In this document: in pieces, positions 35,008 to 43,382 of the stretch | Numbering within the stretch: position 1 is the stretch's first letter | Layout of the letters: every line of letters begins with the position of its first letter | Assembly: GCA_018003315.1 (NCBI GenBank) | Contig: JAGNEJ010000032.1 | Location: forward strand, 1 to 44,675 | DNA length: 44,675 nucleotides | Direction of reading: 5' to 3' | From: Verrucomicrobiales bacterium | GTDB taxonomy: Bacteria; Verrucomicrobiota; Verrucomicrobiia; Verrucomicrobiales; V1-33 | Notes under the pieces: model-generated | What the model was told of the DNA's origin: nothing | The model's input: only the letters and a program-made list of their open reading frames with translations | Database searches by the model: none | Translations under genes and position numbers: made by a program

Positions 35008-37551
35008 TCAAGGCGCAAGGCCGAGGACTTTGCGGTAGCTCTCCACCATGCGCTGGAGTGAAAAGCGCTCCCTGATCCGCTCCCGCCCCGCCAGTCCCAG
35101 GCGCTGGCGAAGCCTCCAGTCGTGCGCCAGGAGAACCAGTTTCTCCGCGAAGGCCTTCGGGACGCCCCGCGGCACCAGATAGCCTGTAACACCGTCTGCA
35201 ACCTGCTCCGCCATTCCACCGTGGTGCGTGGCAACGACCGGCAGGCCGTGGGCCATGGCTTCCAGACTGGCATTGGGGCACCCTGCAGGTTCGGAGATCA
35301 TTGCAAAGATGTCGGTACGGCGCAGGAATGCCGAAACGTCAGCAAGGCTGCCCAGCCAGCGAACCGGCAGACCAGCCGCCCTCCGTTTGAGTTCGCGGAC
35401 CCAGGCCAGGTTGCCGCCGTCCGGTCCTCCGGCAATCTGAATCTCACAGCGCGGCAGATTCGGCAGCGCCAGGCGAAACGCATCCAGGAGATCCTCCAGT
35501 TTCTTGTCAGGGCTCAGCCGGGCCGCTGTTGCAATGACCAGTGGCGTCGTTGCCGCGTGGACTCTGCCAGTTTCAGGAACAGAAATTCCGTTAGGGATGA
35601 CCTGCACGGAACATCCCAGCAGTCTTGCTGCGGTGGCGGCTTCGTCCGCATACTTCACCACCACTGCGGACAGGCGGCGTCCGTAGTCGCTCGGCTCCAG
35701 GCAGGGCAGCCCGGTGCGGGGCGATTCAAAATACCGGAGCAGCGATTGGAAATACATTTCCCCCGGACTCACATCGAAAATGGGAATATCCAGCACCAAG
35801 TCTGCGATGAGCATTTTATAACTGGTGATGAGATTCCAGAAAACGATGGCTGCGGGAGCTGAGGAATCGATGTGCTCCAGCAGCATGGACACGGCGCTTT
35901 CCGCATCCATTTCCGAAGGCGGCGGGAGCGAGACGACGCGGATGCCCGCTTGTTGGAGGGCCTTTCTGCCAGGAGTAGGATGGCCGGGATGCTCTTCCAC
36001 CACCGCGGCCCGAACGGGGATGCCCTGGCGATGGAGTTCCAGCAGCAGCCTGCGGGCGCTGCTTTGCGCTCCGCCAGTGCTGAAATTGTTGCAAACAAGC
36101 CAGAGTCCCCTTTGGGGTATTTTCCTGGGTGGCAGACACAGTCTGGGATAAAGTGCCGCAGCCCTGGCAGCCATCGCGTGCCGGGTGAAATGCCGCGGCA
36201 GCGACGGCGGTGGCTTTGCCAACGCATCACCAATGGCCTGCGCAAACTGCTCGGGGGTTGCCCCGGGCGGCACCAAATGGATTCCATCCACTTCTCGGGC
36301 GCCGCCCACGTCCGTTGCAATCACCGGTTTTCCCGCGGCCAGCGCCTCCAGTTGTGCCAGGCTCAGGCCTTCGTGATCGCTCGCGGAAACGAGGGCGTCG
36401 CAGTCAGCCAGCAGCGGGGTGGTGTCCGCGACAAGGCCCAGCGCATGAACTCCGGGGGGAAGCGTCAGGGATTCCGTCCCGCTGCCCGCCAGAAACAGAT
36501 GCACTTCACGGCTGGGGAGTGCCTTGCGCACGGCATCCAGAATGGCCGGGAACCGGTCGAAGCGTTTTTGCGGCCTGACATTGGCCAACGCCAGCAGCAC
36601 CGCGGCGTCAAGGCTGATGCCACAATGCCGTCGCCAGAATCCGGACCGTGCTGCTGGCAGGTGGTGCGTGGGCACGCCGTTCCACAGCGTCCGGTGCGGC
36701 AGCATCTGATGAATCTGCCGTTCCACGGCCAGGGAACACCCCAGCAACAGGGAGGCATCGCCGGGTTTGAGTTCAGCCATTCCGCCCGGCCAGGCGTTGG
36801 CAGTGTTGTGCAAGGTGACAGCCACCGGCCAGCCGCTGCCAGTCAGGAACCGGATGTCACCTGCGGACAGAAGATGTGCGTGGATGACATCGGCACCAAA
36901 ATCCGCCGCGGCATCCCGCAGTGACGCACCGCGGTGCTCAGAGTCCGAGAGGTCCACGAACTGCCCCGGAGGCGGATAGGATTCCCGCGTGGACTTCCCA
37001 AGGGCTGCCAGAAGCGTTGGAAATCCCATGCGGCTGAGTTCCTCCTTCAGATCCAGGGCCACTTTTTCCGCGCCGCCTATTTGAATGGTGGTGACTGCCT
37101 GGACGATGCGCAGGCGCTCATCCCACTGCCAATCCAGCGCCGGCAAATGAATGACTCGGTGCCGCGCCTGGCTGAGCAGGCGCTCCAGGGTGCTCGCCGG
37201 ATCCTGCCCTCTGGCGATGCCGCAACGGAATGCATCCGCCGATTGTCCTGACAAATAACTGACAGCGGGGAGTTGCCGCAGACCGCGCTGCCACCAGCGC
37301 AGGCAGGAAAAATCCCCCCCGCAGGATTGCAACAGCCTTGCCCGTTCCCGATCCTGACCAAGCCCCACGGCGATGAAGTCGCCAGTGCCGGGCATGGCGG
37401 CTGCTTGCGGGCGCAGCAGCCAGGCTCCGGGTTTTGCCACCACCAGACCGTCCACATCCAGCAGCCCGGCCCGCTCCAGGCTGCGGCGGGTCCGAGCGAT
37501 CAGCCTGGATGGCGAAAGTTCGGAGACTGGCAAAAAATGCAGTGCGGACAT
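35008..37551 (-). CDS. Fused double GT4 glycosyltransferase
   Basis: It has 847 residues with two complete GT-B/GT4 glycosyltransferase units in one chain. Residues about 1-145 are an unrecognised N-terminal region. The first unit (about 148-470) starts IVQAVTTIQIGGAEKVALDL and has the EX7E block in DHEGLSLAQLEALAAGKPVI. The second (about 482-847) starts LVCNNFSTGGAQSSARRLLL and has EPAGCPNASLEAMAHGLPVV. Each unit has its own GGAE/GGAQ glycine loop, so both could be active. The ATG at 37551 was chosen; one at 37611 adds 20 residues. Two sequential transfers in one enzyme are inferred; product unknown, but the nearby GT2 gene suggests surface glycan synthesis. Confidence 0.85.
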   Translation of the reverse strand: MSALHFLPVSELSPSRLIARTRRSLERAGLLDVDGLVVAKPGAWLLRPQAAAMPGTGDFIAVGLGQDRERARLLQSCGGDFSCLRWWQRGLRQLPAVSYLSGQSADAFRCGIARGQDPASTLERLLSQARHRVIHLPALDWQWDERLRIVQAVTTIQIGGAEKVALDLKEELSRMGFPTLLAALGKSTRESYPPPGQFVDLSDSEHRGASLRDAAADFGADVIHAHLLSAGDIRFLTGSGWPVAVTLHNTANAWPGGMAELKPGDASLLLGCSLAVERQIHQMLPHRTLWNGVPTHHLPAARSGFWRRHCGISLDAAVLLALANVRPQKRFDRFPAILDAVRKALPSREVHLFLAGSGTESLTLPPGVHALGLVADTTPLLADCDALVSASDHEGLSLAQLEALAAGKPVIATDVGGAREVDGIHLVPPGATPEQFAQAIGDALAKPPPSLPRHFTRHAMAARAAALYPRLCLPPRKIPQRGLWLVCNNFSTGGAQSSARRLLLELHRQGIPVRAAVVEEHPGHPTPGRKALQQAGIRVVSLPPPSEMDAESAVSMLLEHIDSSAPAAIVFWNLITSYKMLIADLVLDIPIFDVSPGEMYFQSLLRYFESPRTGLPCLEPSDYGRRLSAVVVKYADEAATAARLLGCSVQVIPNGISVPETGRVHAATTPLVIATAARLSPDKKLEDLLDAFRLALPNLPRCEIQIAGGPDGGNLAWVRELKRRAAGLPVRWLGSLADVSAFLRRTDIFAMISEPAGCPNASLEAMAHGLPVVATHHGGMAEQVADGVTGYLVPRGVPKAFAEKLVLLAHDWRLRQRLGLAGRERIRERFSLQRMVESYRKVLGLAP

Positions 37552-37679
37552 GCAGGGGAAAATCGGAACCGAAGGTAGTGACGCCGCCGCGTCTGCCAAG
37601 TGCGGATGCATGGCTGATCTGTTGCCAGGCCCACAGAATCCGGCTGGCGGAATCCGACTTTCGCGCTAGCCGTTGCTCC

Positions 37680-39632
37680 ATGATTCGCCAGCATTTCATC
37701 GTCGGAACCGCGGGACACATTGACCATGGAAAGAGTTCCCTGGTCCGGGCCTTGACCGGCATTGATCCCGACCGGCTGCCGGAAGAAAAAGCCCGCGGCA
37801 TGACCATCGATCTGGGCTTTTCCCACCTGGCGCTGCAGGATCCCGAAGATGCGGAACGGGAGTTCCGGCTTGGCATTGTGGATGTGCCCGGCCATGCCGA
37901 TTTTGTGAAGAACATGGTGGCGGGGGTGGGCAGCATCGACCTCGCGCTGCTGGTGGTGGCCGCAGATGACGGCTGGATGCCGCAAACCGAGGAGCATGTG
38001 CAGATCCTGACATATCTTGGCGTGCGCCGTGCGGTGGTCGCGCTGACAAAAACGGACGTGGCGGATGCCGTTCTCGCTGCGGAAATGGTCCGCGAAGCGC
38101 TGAAGGGAACTCCCTTTGCCGATGCCCCGCTGGTTCCGACCGCGGCTCCGCAGGGACGGGGAATTCCCGAATTGAAACGAATGCTGGCGACGGTCCTGCG
38201 CGAAACACCGCCGCCGCGGGATTTTGGACGTCCCCGTCTGGCGGTGGACCGGGTGTTTTCCCCCGCGGGCATTGGCACAGTGGTCACCGGCACCCTAACT
38301 GGCGGGGTGCTCCAAAAAAACCAGCCGGTGGTGCTGCAGCCACCCGGCATTCATTCCCACTTGAGGAACCTGCAATCCCACGGTGCCGATGTGAAAACCG
38401 CCCTACCCGGCACGCGAACCGCCCTGCAGTTGGCGGATGTGGCGGTGGATGCCCGCTCCAAAAAGCGGGGGGCCCGCCGCGGGGATGTGGTGACGCTCCC
38501 CTGTCTGGGAGCACCCGTGATGGCACTTCATGTGCAGTTGGAGAAAACGCCGCGCAATCTCTTCGCGGCCAAGGCCGCAGAACGCCCGCTGCGGCACGGA
38601 CAGGACCTCACCTGGCATCATGGCTCCGGAGCACACGAAGTGAGGGTGCGCCTGCTGGCAGCCCGCACGCTGGTTCCTGGCGGGCGGTGTCTGGCAGAAT
38701 TAAAGTTCACCGAGCCGGTGCATGCTTTTGCCGGAGACCGGTTCATTCTGCGCGACCTCGCCAAACAAGCAACAGTGGCCGGCGGCATCGTGCTGGATGC
38801 GGACCCGGCTCCCGGCTCGCTGCGCAAACCTGGGCAGGTTGCCATGCTCGAACTGCGCGCCTCGGAGCCTGACAATGTCGCGGCGTTTGTGCTGTCTGGA
38901 GTGTCGCGCCAGGGTGCGGTGCTGCGGGAGGGGTTGTTGGCAAAAAGCCGCTTCAGTGACGACGAGATTCGCTCTACCATTGGGGATTTGGCTGCTGCCA
39001 ACCGGATCATCGCCGGGGGGAGCTGGCTGCTGGACACAGCCTGGTGGGAGCAAAAGCTCGCGGTCGCCAGTGAAATGCTGCGGAATCACCACCTGGCCAA
39101 TCCCCAAGCCATGGGGATGGACGTGGCGGAGCTTTCGAACCTCGTGGCGCCCCATCTTCCGGACCGCCGGCTCTTTGACGTGCTGGTTTCCGGACTTGCC
39201 GCCGTTGGATTTGTCAGGGCTGGAAAGGTGATCCGGTCCGCTTCACACCATCCGGGACTGCCTCCGCAACTGCAGGAAGCGGGAGCCGCCATCCGCTCCG
39301 CCCTTGCCGCCAGCCCGCTGGAGCCTCCCAACGTCGGCGAACTGGCGCCGACTCCGGCCCACCGGCAGGCGCTCACATTTTTGCTGGAAACCGGAGAGGC
39401 GGTGCGCCTCGATGAAAAAACCATCATCAGCGCGGAAGCGCTCGCAGGCCTGAAGGCGGCGATTTTGTCCCACCTGCAGCGGGCAGGAACGGCCACGGCC
39501 AGTGATCTGCGCCAAGCCACTGCCACCACGCGCCGCATTCTCATCCCGCTGCTGGAAAAACTGGACCGGGAGGGATTCACGCGTCGTCAGGGGGACTTGC
39601 GCTCCATCGGACGCAATGCTGTGCCTGGCTGA
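37680..39632 (+). CDS. selB: Selenocysteine-specific elongation factor SelB
   Basis: GTPase that brings selenocysteinyl-tRNA to UGA codons that are marked by a SECIS hairpin. It has 650 residues. G1 is AGHIDHGKSS (11-20), G3 DVPGH (68-72), G4 TKTD (123-126); GIDPDRLPEEKARGMTIDLGF is the SelB-type switch region. Domains II and III follow (RVFSPAGIGTVVTGTLTGG; EPVHAFAGDRFILRD). The C-terminal third has the winged-helix repeats that bind SECIS RNA (ending LLEKLDREGFTRRQGDLRSI). No selA, selC or selD is in the window. It is divergent from the double GT4 gene; 128 bases lie between starts. Confidence 0.93.
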   Translation: MIRQHFIVGTAGHIDHGKSSLVRALTGIDPDRLPEEKARGMTIDLGFSHLALQDPEDAEREFRLGIVDVPGHADFVKNMVAGVGSIDLALLVVAADDGWMPQTEEHVQILTYLGVRRAVVALTKTDVADAVLAAEMVREALKGTPFADAPLVPTAAPQGRGIPELKRMLATVLRETPPPRDFGRPRLAVDRVFSPAGIGTVVTGTLTGGVLQKNQPVVLQPPGIHSHLRNLQSHGADVKTALPGTRTALQLADVAVDARSKKRGARRGDVVTLPCLGAPVMALHVQLEKTPRNLFAAKAAERPLRHGQDLTWHHGSGAHEVRVRLLAARTLVPGGRCLAELKFTEPVHAFAGDRFILRDLAKQATVAGGIVLDADPAPGSLRKPGQVAMLELRASEPDNVAAFVLSGVSRQGAVLREGLLAKSRFSDDEIRSTIGDLAAANRIIAGGSWLLDTAWWEQKLAVASEMLRNHHLANPQAMGMDVAELSNLVAPHLPDRRLFDVLVSGLAAVGFVRAGKVIRSASHHPGLPPQLQEAGAAIRSALAASPLEPPNVGELAPTPAHRQALTFLLETGEAVRLDEKTIISAEALAGLKAAILSHLQRAGTATASDLRQATATTRRILIPLLEKLDREGFTRRQGDLRSIGRNAVPG

Positions 39633-39648
39633 GGGTTCCGGTCCGGGT

Positions 39649-41370
39649 TCAGATTCCTGTCTCGCCCCCGCAGATCTGTCCGTCAATCACCTGGGCCACA
39701 TGCCAGGAGCCATCGTCTGACAAATCGACAACCTGATCGAAATACCGCAGTTGTCCGCCATCCGTTCCGATGACCAGAGAGGTGATGTTGCGTTCGCGGA
39801 GTTTTGTCAGGACAAGATGCACTTGTGCGGGGGTGAGTGCCGTTCCAATCCGGTCGAGAACGGCGAACTCCGGTCGGGAGATCAACAGCCGGGCCGCCAC
39901 CAGCAACTGCTGCTCCGCCAGCGAAGCCACCGCTTCCCATTGCTGCCGGGTGTCGTAACCGCCCGCACGGTTCAGGAAGTCGCCCAGATTCAACTCGTGA
40001 AGCAGTCGCGCCATCTCCTCGTCACTGGTATGCGTTTCCGCTCCGCTGCGCAGCACGGTCTCGCGCAGGGTGCCTGCGAGCAGGTAGGGACGTTCCGGAA
40101 CGAAGAAGGCCAGGTCCAGATTCGGCCGGGTGATCCTGCCTTTACCCGCGGGCCAAATGCCGGCCGTGGCACGAAAAAGGGCGATCTGCGCCGCCACGCC
40201 GCTCCCGGTGATGAGCGTGCTTTTTCCGGTGGGCACTGTCAGGTTGAAATCTCTCAGCAGGATGCCGCCATTTTTGGGCGACTCCAGCGTTAGGTTTTCG
40301 AAACGGATGTGTCCGCACTGCTCGCACACTTCCACCATTCCTTCTTCGCGCTTCGCCGCCCCTCCAATGGCATCGCCCAGTGAACCGAGCCGGACCACCA
40401 CCGCAGCGTAGTTGGAAAAGGATTGAAACTGGGTGATGAGCAGGGAAAACGCTCCCAACAGGTGGGCAAAGGCCATGGTGGCCTGGGCGATGACGCCGAA
40501 TTCAACTTTTCCGGCGATGAAGAGCGGAGCGACAATGAGGGCCGGGATGATCTGGATGAGGTAATTGTAGCCGTTGGTGAAGAAGGCAAGATTTCGGTTC
40601 ACCGCAATCATCCGCCGCATGTTCGCCACCAGTTCATTGATGCGCTGCCGCAGACGGCTCTCCACGCGTCCTTCACGGTGGAGCAGGGCAATCTCGTCGG
40701 CATGTTCGACGACATGCAGAAGGTCGCGACGGAAATCCGCTTCGCGGTCCAGTTGCCGGTAATTGAGCCCGATCAGGGGTTTTCCCAAATAATAAGTGAG
40801 CAGCGAACCGACCAGGGCGTATGCGACGGCGACCACGAAAAGCAGCCAACTGATGGACCAGAGAACGCCCGAAAATGCCAGGATGGTGAAATTGGCATTG
40901 AGCAGCATGAGCACGAAGGAAAGCGTGACCGTGGTGAATGCCTTGATGTCATCGGCGATCCGCTGGTCCACATTTTTGATGGCTCCGGTGTCGTTCAGGT
41001 GGTAATAAACGCGCTGGCCGAGGTACTGGCCGACGAAGCTGCGGGTCAGCCATTCCCGCCAGAGCAAGGCAAGCCGCTCCTCACAAAACCGGTAGAAGGC
41101 GGATGCCCCAGTCAGCAGGACAAAGACACCAAGATAGAAGACGGTGTGAAGAAAGAAGCTCCTGGAATCGCGTCTCTCGATGGATGAGAAAAAGTCGCGT
41201 CCCACGTAGCTGTTGAGGACATTCAGACCGTTGATGACCAGCAGCAGCCCGATGAGCCCCGCTGCCAGCAGCCACGCCTTTTTGCGCACCGCGAACGTGA
41301 AGAACTGGTGCAGGGATTCGCCGAACCGGTGCCAGGCTGACTCCGGAATCTTGACGCTGCCGTCACTCAT
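39649..41370 (-). CDS. ABC-exporter-like protein (SbmA/YddA type) with degenerate ATPase domain
   Basis: It has 573 residues. The N-terminal half is an SbmA/YddA-type (ABC_membrane_2) transmembrane domain with about six helices (for example LLAAGLIGLLLVINGLNVLN) and the family segments WREWLT and NPDQRI-like NVDQRIADD (134-142). The C-terminal half still aligns with the ABC ATPase of YddA proteins, but the core motifs are changed: Walker A is GSGVAAQIALF (389-399) with no GKS/T, the Q-loop is FVPERPYL (Gln to Glu 426), the signature is SLAEQQ (483-488) without the Gly, Walker B is AVLDRIG (503-509) with Arg in place of catalytic Glu, and the H-loop is VIGTD (533-537) with no His. It cannot be expected to hydrolyse ATP. 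The frame is intact. Confidence 0.85.
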   Translation of the reverse strand: MSDGSVKIPESAWHRFGESLHQFFTFAVRKKAWLLAAGLIGLLLVINGLNVLNSYVGRDFFSSIERRDSRSFFLHTVFYLGVFVLLTGASAFYRFCEERLALLWREWLTRSFVGQYLGQRVYYHLNDTGAIKNVDQRIADDIKAFTTVTLSFVLMLLNANFTILAFSGVLWSISWLLFVVAVAYALVGSLLTYYLGKPLIGLNYRQLDREADFRRDLLHVVEHADEIALLHREGRVESRLRQRINELVANMRRMIAVNRNLAFFTNGYNYLIQIIPALIVAPLFIAGKVEFGVIAQATMAFAHLLGAFSLLITQFQSFSNYAAVVVRLGSLGDAIGGAAKREEGMVEVCEQCGHIRFENLTLESPKNGGILLRDFNLTVPTGKSTLITGSGVAAQIALFRATAGIWPAGKGRITRPNLDLAFFVPERPYLLAGTLRETVLRSGAETHTSDEEMARLLHELNLGDFLNRAGGYDTRQQWEAVASLAEQQLLVAARLLISRPEFAVLDRIGTALTPAQVHLVLTKLRERNITSLVIGTDGGQLRYFDQVVDLSDDGSWHVAQVIDGQICGGETGI

Positions 41371-41586
41371 GGGCTGGCAGGATGTCCGCTGGATGTGGAA
41401 GGATGATCACAAAGCGGCAAAACTAACCGGGCTGGCATCGTGCGCAACCGCCTGAATGCTCCAGGCACGAACACTGTTTGGTAAAACAAAGGCCGGTGAA
41501 ACCGCCCGGCGGCACTGGGCTGGGTGCGGGAGGCAATATCCGCAGCTGTGGGTGCATTGTCCGGATGCGGTGCTTCGTCGAAAGGG

Positions 41587-43299
41587 TCATGGTTCGCGTT
41601 TTCTAACGGTTACGGTCTGCAGGTAGTATTTGTTGTAGGCATTTCCGTCGGAAACGAGAGCAAAATTGTAGCCCCAGTAGTTCACGAACTGAGGATCGTC
41701 GATTTTCCAGCGCACGGCATGCCATTGCCGGTTGTCAGGCACGGTGTACCATCCTTCTTTGGCCGTTTTGAGACCAGTGGGGGATTCATACACCAGCTTG
41801 AAGCCTGCATTGTCATTGGCTTCGTTGCGGCGCACCACGGCGGTGATTTCAATGGGAGTGGAGGCATAGGAGAGAAAACCCGGATCAACAATGAACAGAT
41901 TTCCGCCGGGCACGCTTCCCGCCCGAGCCGAGCCGCCGTAGGCCACGACGGCCTGTGCCACGGAATCGCCGGACAGCGAGTGCAAGCCCTGTTCGGAAGG
42001 CTGCGGGCCAATTGTCAGGGAAACGGATTTGGCCTTGCTGAAATCTCCACCCCACCAGAGTGGAGCGGTTTTGTTGGCCCTGGCTTCACGCAGGAGTTTT
42101 TCCGGCGGTTGCATCACAAAAACCGGTGCTTTGGTGAGGGTGAGCGTGGCAGAGGAGATCTTTTCACCGGTCAGCGGGTTCAACACCGGCGTCGGCTGCT
42201 GGAATTTGACCTCACAGGTCGCATTTTTGCTGGCCCAGGCGATCAGGACTGGTCCTTTTGCTCCATCAAAAGCGAACCCATAATGCTGCCCGTTGAGCAG
42301 CACCCAGCCGAGATACGCGGGGTTCTGCCCCAGATGCCGGATCAGTTGCGCCAGCGCTGAATAGGCCGGTCTGGCTGTTCCTTTGGCATCGAGCAGTCCC
42401 ATTGGTCCGCTGTCGCCGTCCATGCCTTCGAACCAGTGAATGCAGGCCGCTCCTTGGGCAATGCCCATGGCATAGGCTTTGATCAAGGCATGGGCCTGCG
42501 TGTCCGCCCCCTTGCCGGCATCACAGCCGAGTTCCGTAAAAATGACGGGCACATTTTTTCGGTCGGGATTGCGCCGCGCCAGCATTTGCCGCACGCTGGG
42601 CACAATGTTCATGAACACCGCTTCTGTTCCCGCATTGTCGGCGATGCCGTTGAGCACCTCGTAGGGATGCAGCGTCAGGTAATCGAAATGGTCGCCTGCT
42701 CCGGCCTGGAGTGCCTGGTCGAGATAGCTGAGATGGACGGATTTTGCTGCCAGACCAATGAGGCAGTCGGGGTCGGCGCTTTTTGCCGCCTTCCAAGTAA
42801 CCACGACGAGTTTGGCGTAATCGGCAGGTGTTTGCTTCTGGCCTGTTCCATTTGGCGGTTCATTCCAGACCTCCCAGCGTTTGATGCGGCCTCGACAATG
42901 CTGCACGGTTTGAAAAACGTAGTTGGACCATGCCGCCAGATTGTTGACAGGAAGGGTGCCGGGTTCATCCAGCTTGTTCCAACCCACTCCGCCGTTGAAC
43001 AGTCCGCCAAACTCAAATCCCCGCTCAGCGAGGAAGTCCATCTGTCTGTCCAGGTCGTTCCAGACAAACTTTCCCTGTTCCGGTTCCAGTTGTGCCCATC
43101 CGGTCATGACCGCACGGTAGTGGCGCAGGCCGATTGCCTGCATTTGCGGAATCCACCGCGCTGCATCTTGTGCGGAACGATTGTGAATGTGACAGCTTCC
43201 AATCCCAAAGGGGTCGAGTTCGGCGGGAGCCGCAACCATTTGCGCGGCCCAGGCAATGGCCAGCATCTGGATTGAGCAAAGGATGGGGTGGATTCTCAC
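41587..43299 (-). CDS. Secreted clan GH-A glycoside hydrolase
   Basis: It has 570 residues with a signal peptide (MRIHPILCSIQMLAIAWAAQ). A TIM-barrel of about 350 residues follows. The acid/base Glu is E147 in RWEVWNEPPNG and the likely nucleophile is E256 in VIFTELGCDAG, the arrangement of clan GH-A (families such as GH39 and GH5); LTLHPYEV also fits. The last 170 residues (VSLTIGPQPSEQGLHSLSGD onward) are beta-rich and may bind carbohydrate or support the fold. The exact family and sugar cannot be settled by eye. It lies 216 bases upstream of the ABC-like gene on the same strand. Probably periplasmic or secreted. Confidence 0.82.
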   Translation of the reverse strand: MRIHPILCSIQMLAIAWAAQMVAAPAELDPFGIGSCHIHNRSAQDAARWIPQMQAIGLRHYRAVMTGWAQLEPEQGKFVWNDLDRQMDFLAERGFEFGGLFNGGVGWNKLDEPGTLPVNNLAAWSNYVFQTVQHCRGRIKRWEVWNEPPNGTGQKQTPADYAKLVVVTWKAAKSADPDCLIGLAAKSVHLSYLDQALQAGAGDHFDYLTLHPYEVLNGIADNAGTEAVFMNIVPSVRQMLARRNPDRKNVPVIFTELGCDAGKGADTQAHALIKAYAMGIAQGAACIHWFEGMDGDSGPMGLLDAKGTARPAYSALAQLIRHLGQNPAYLGWVLLNGQHYGFAFDGAKGPVLIAWASKNATCEVKFQQPTPVLNPLTGEKISSATLTLTKAPVFVMQPPEKLLREARANKTAPLWWGGDFSKAKSVSLTIGPQPSEQGLHSLSGDSVAQAVVAYGGSARAGSVPGGNLFIVDPGFLSYASTPIEITAVVRRNEANDNAGFKLVYESPTGLKTAKEGWYTVPDNRQWHAVRWKIDDPQFVNYWGYNFALVSDGNAYNKYYLQTVTVRKREP

Positions 43300-43382
43300 C
43301 GAATGCGGCGGGAGTTGGTTTCAGAGGCGCTCGCCAGCGTGCCGGGGAAGAGGAACATCGCGGCGAGGTGCCGTCAGCCCCT

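Noticed and set aside
39649-41370. ABC-like gene as a pseudogene
   Set aside because: No stop or frameshift in 573 codons, and the changed motifs lie in otherwise aligned, well-formed segments.
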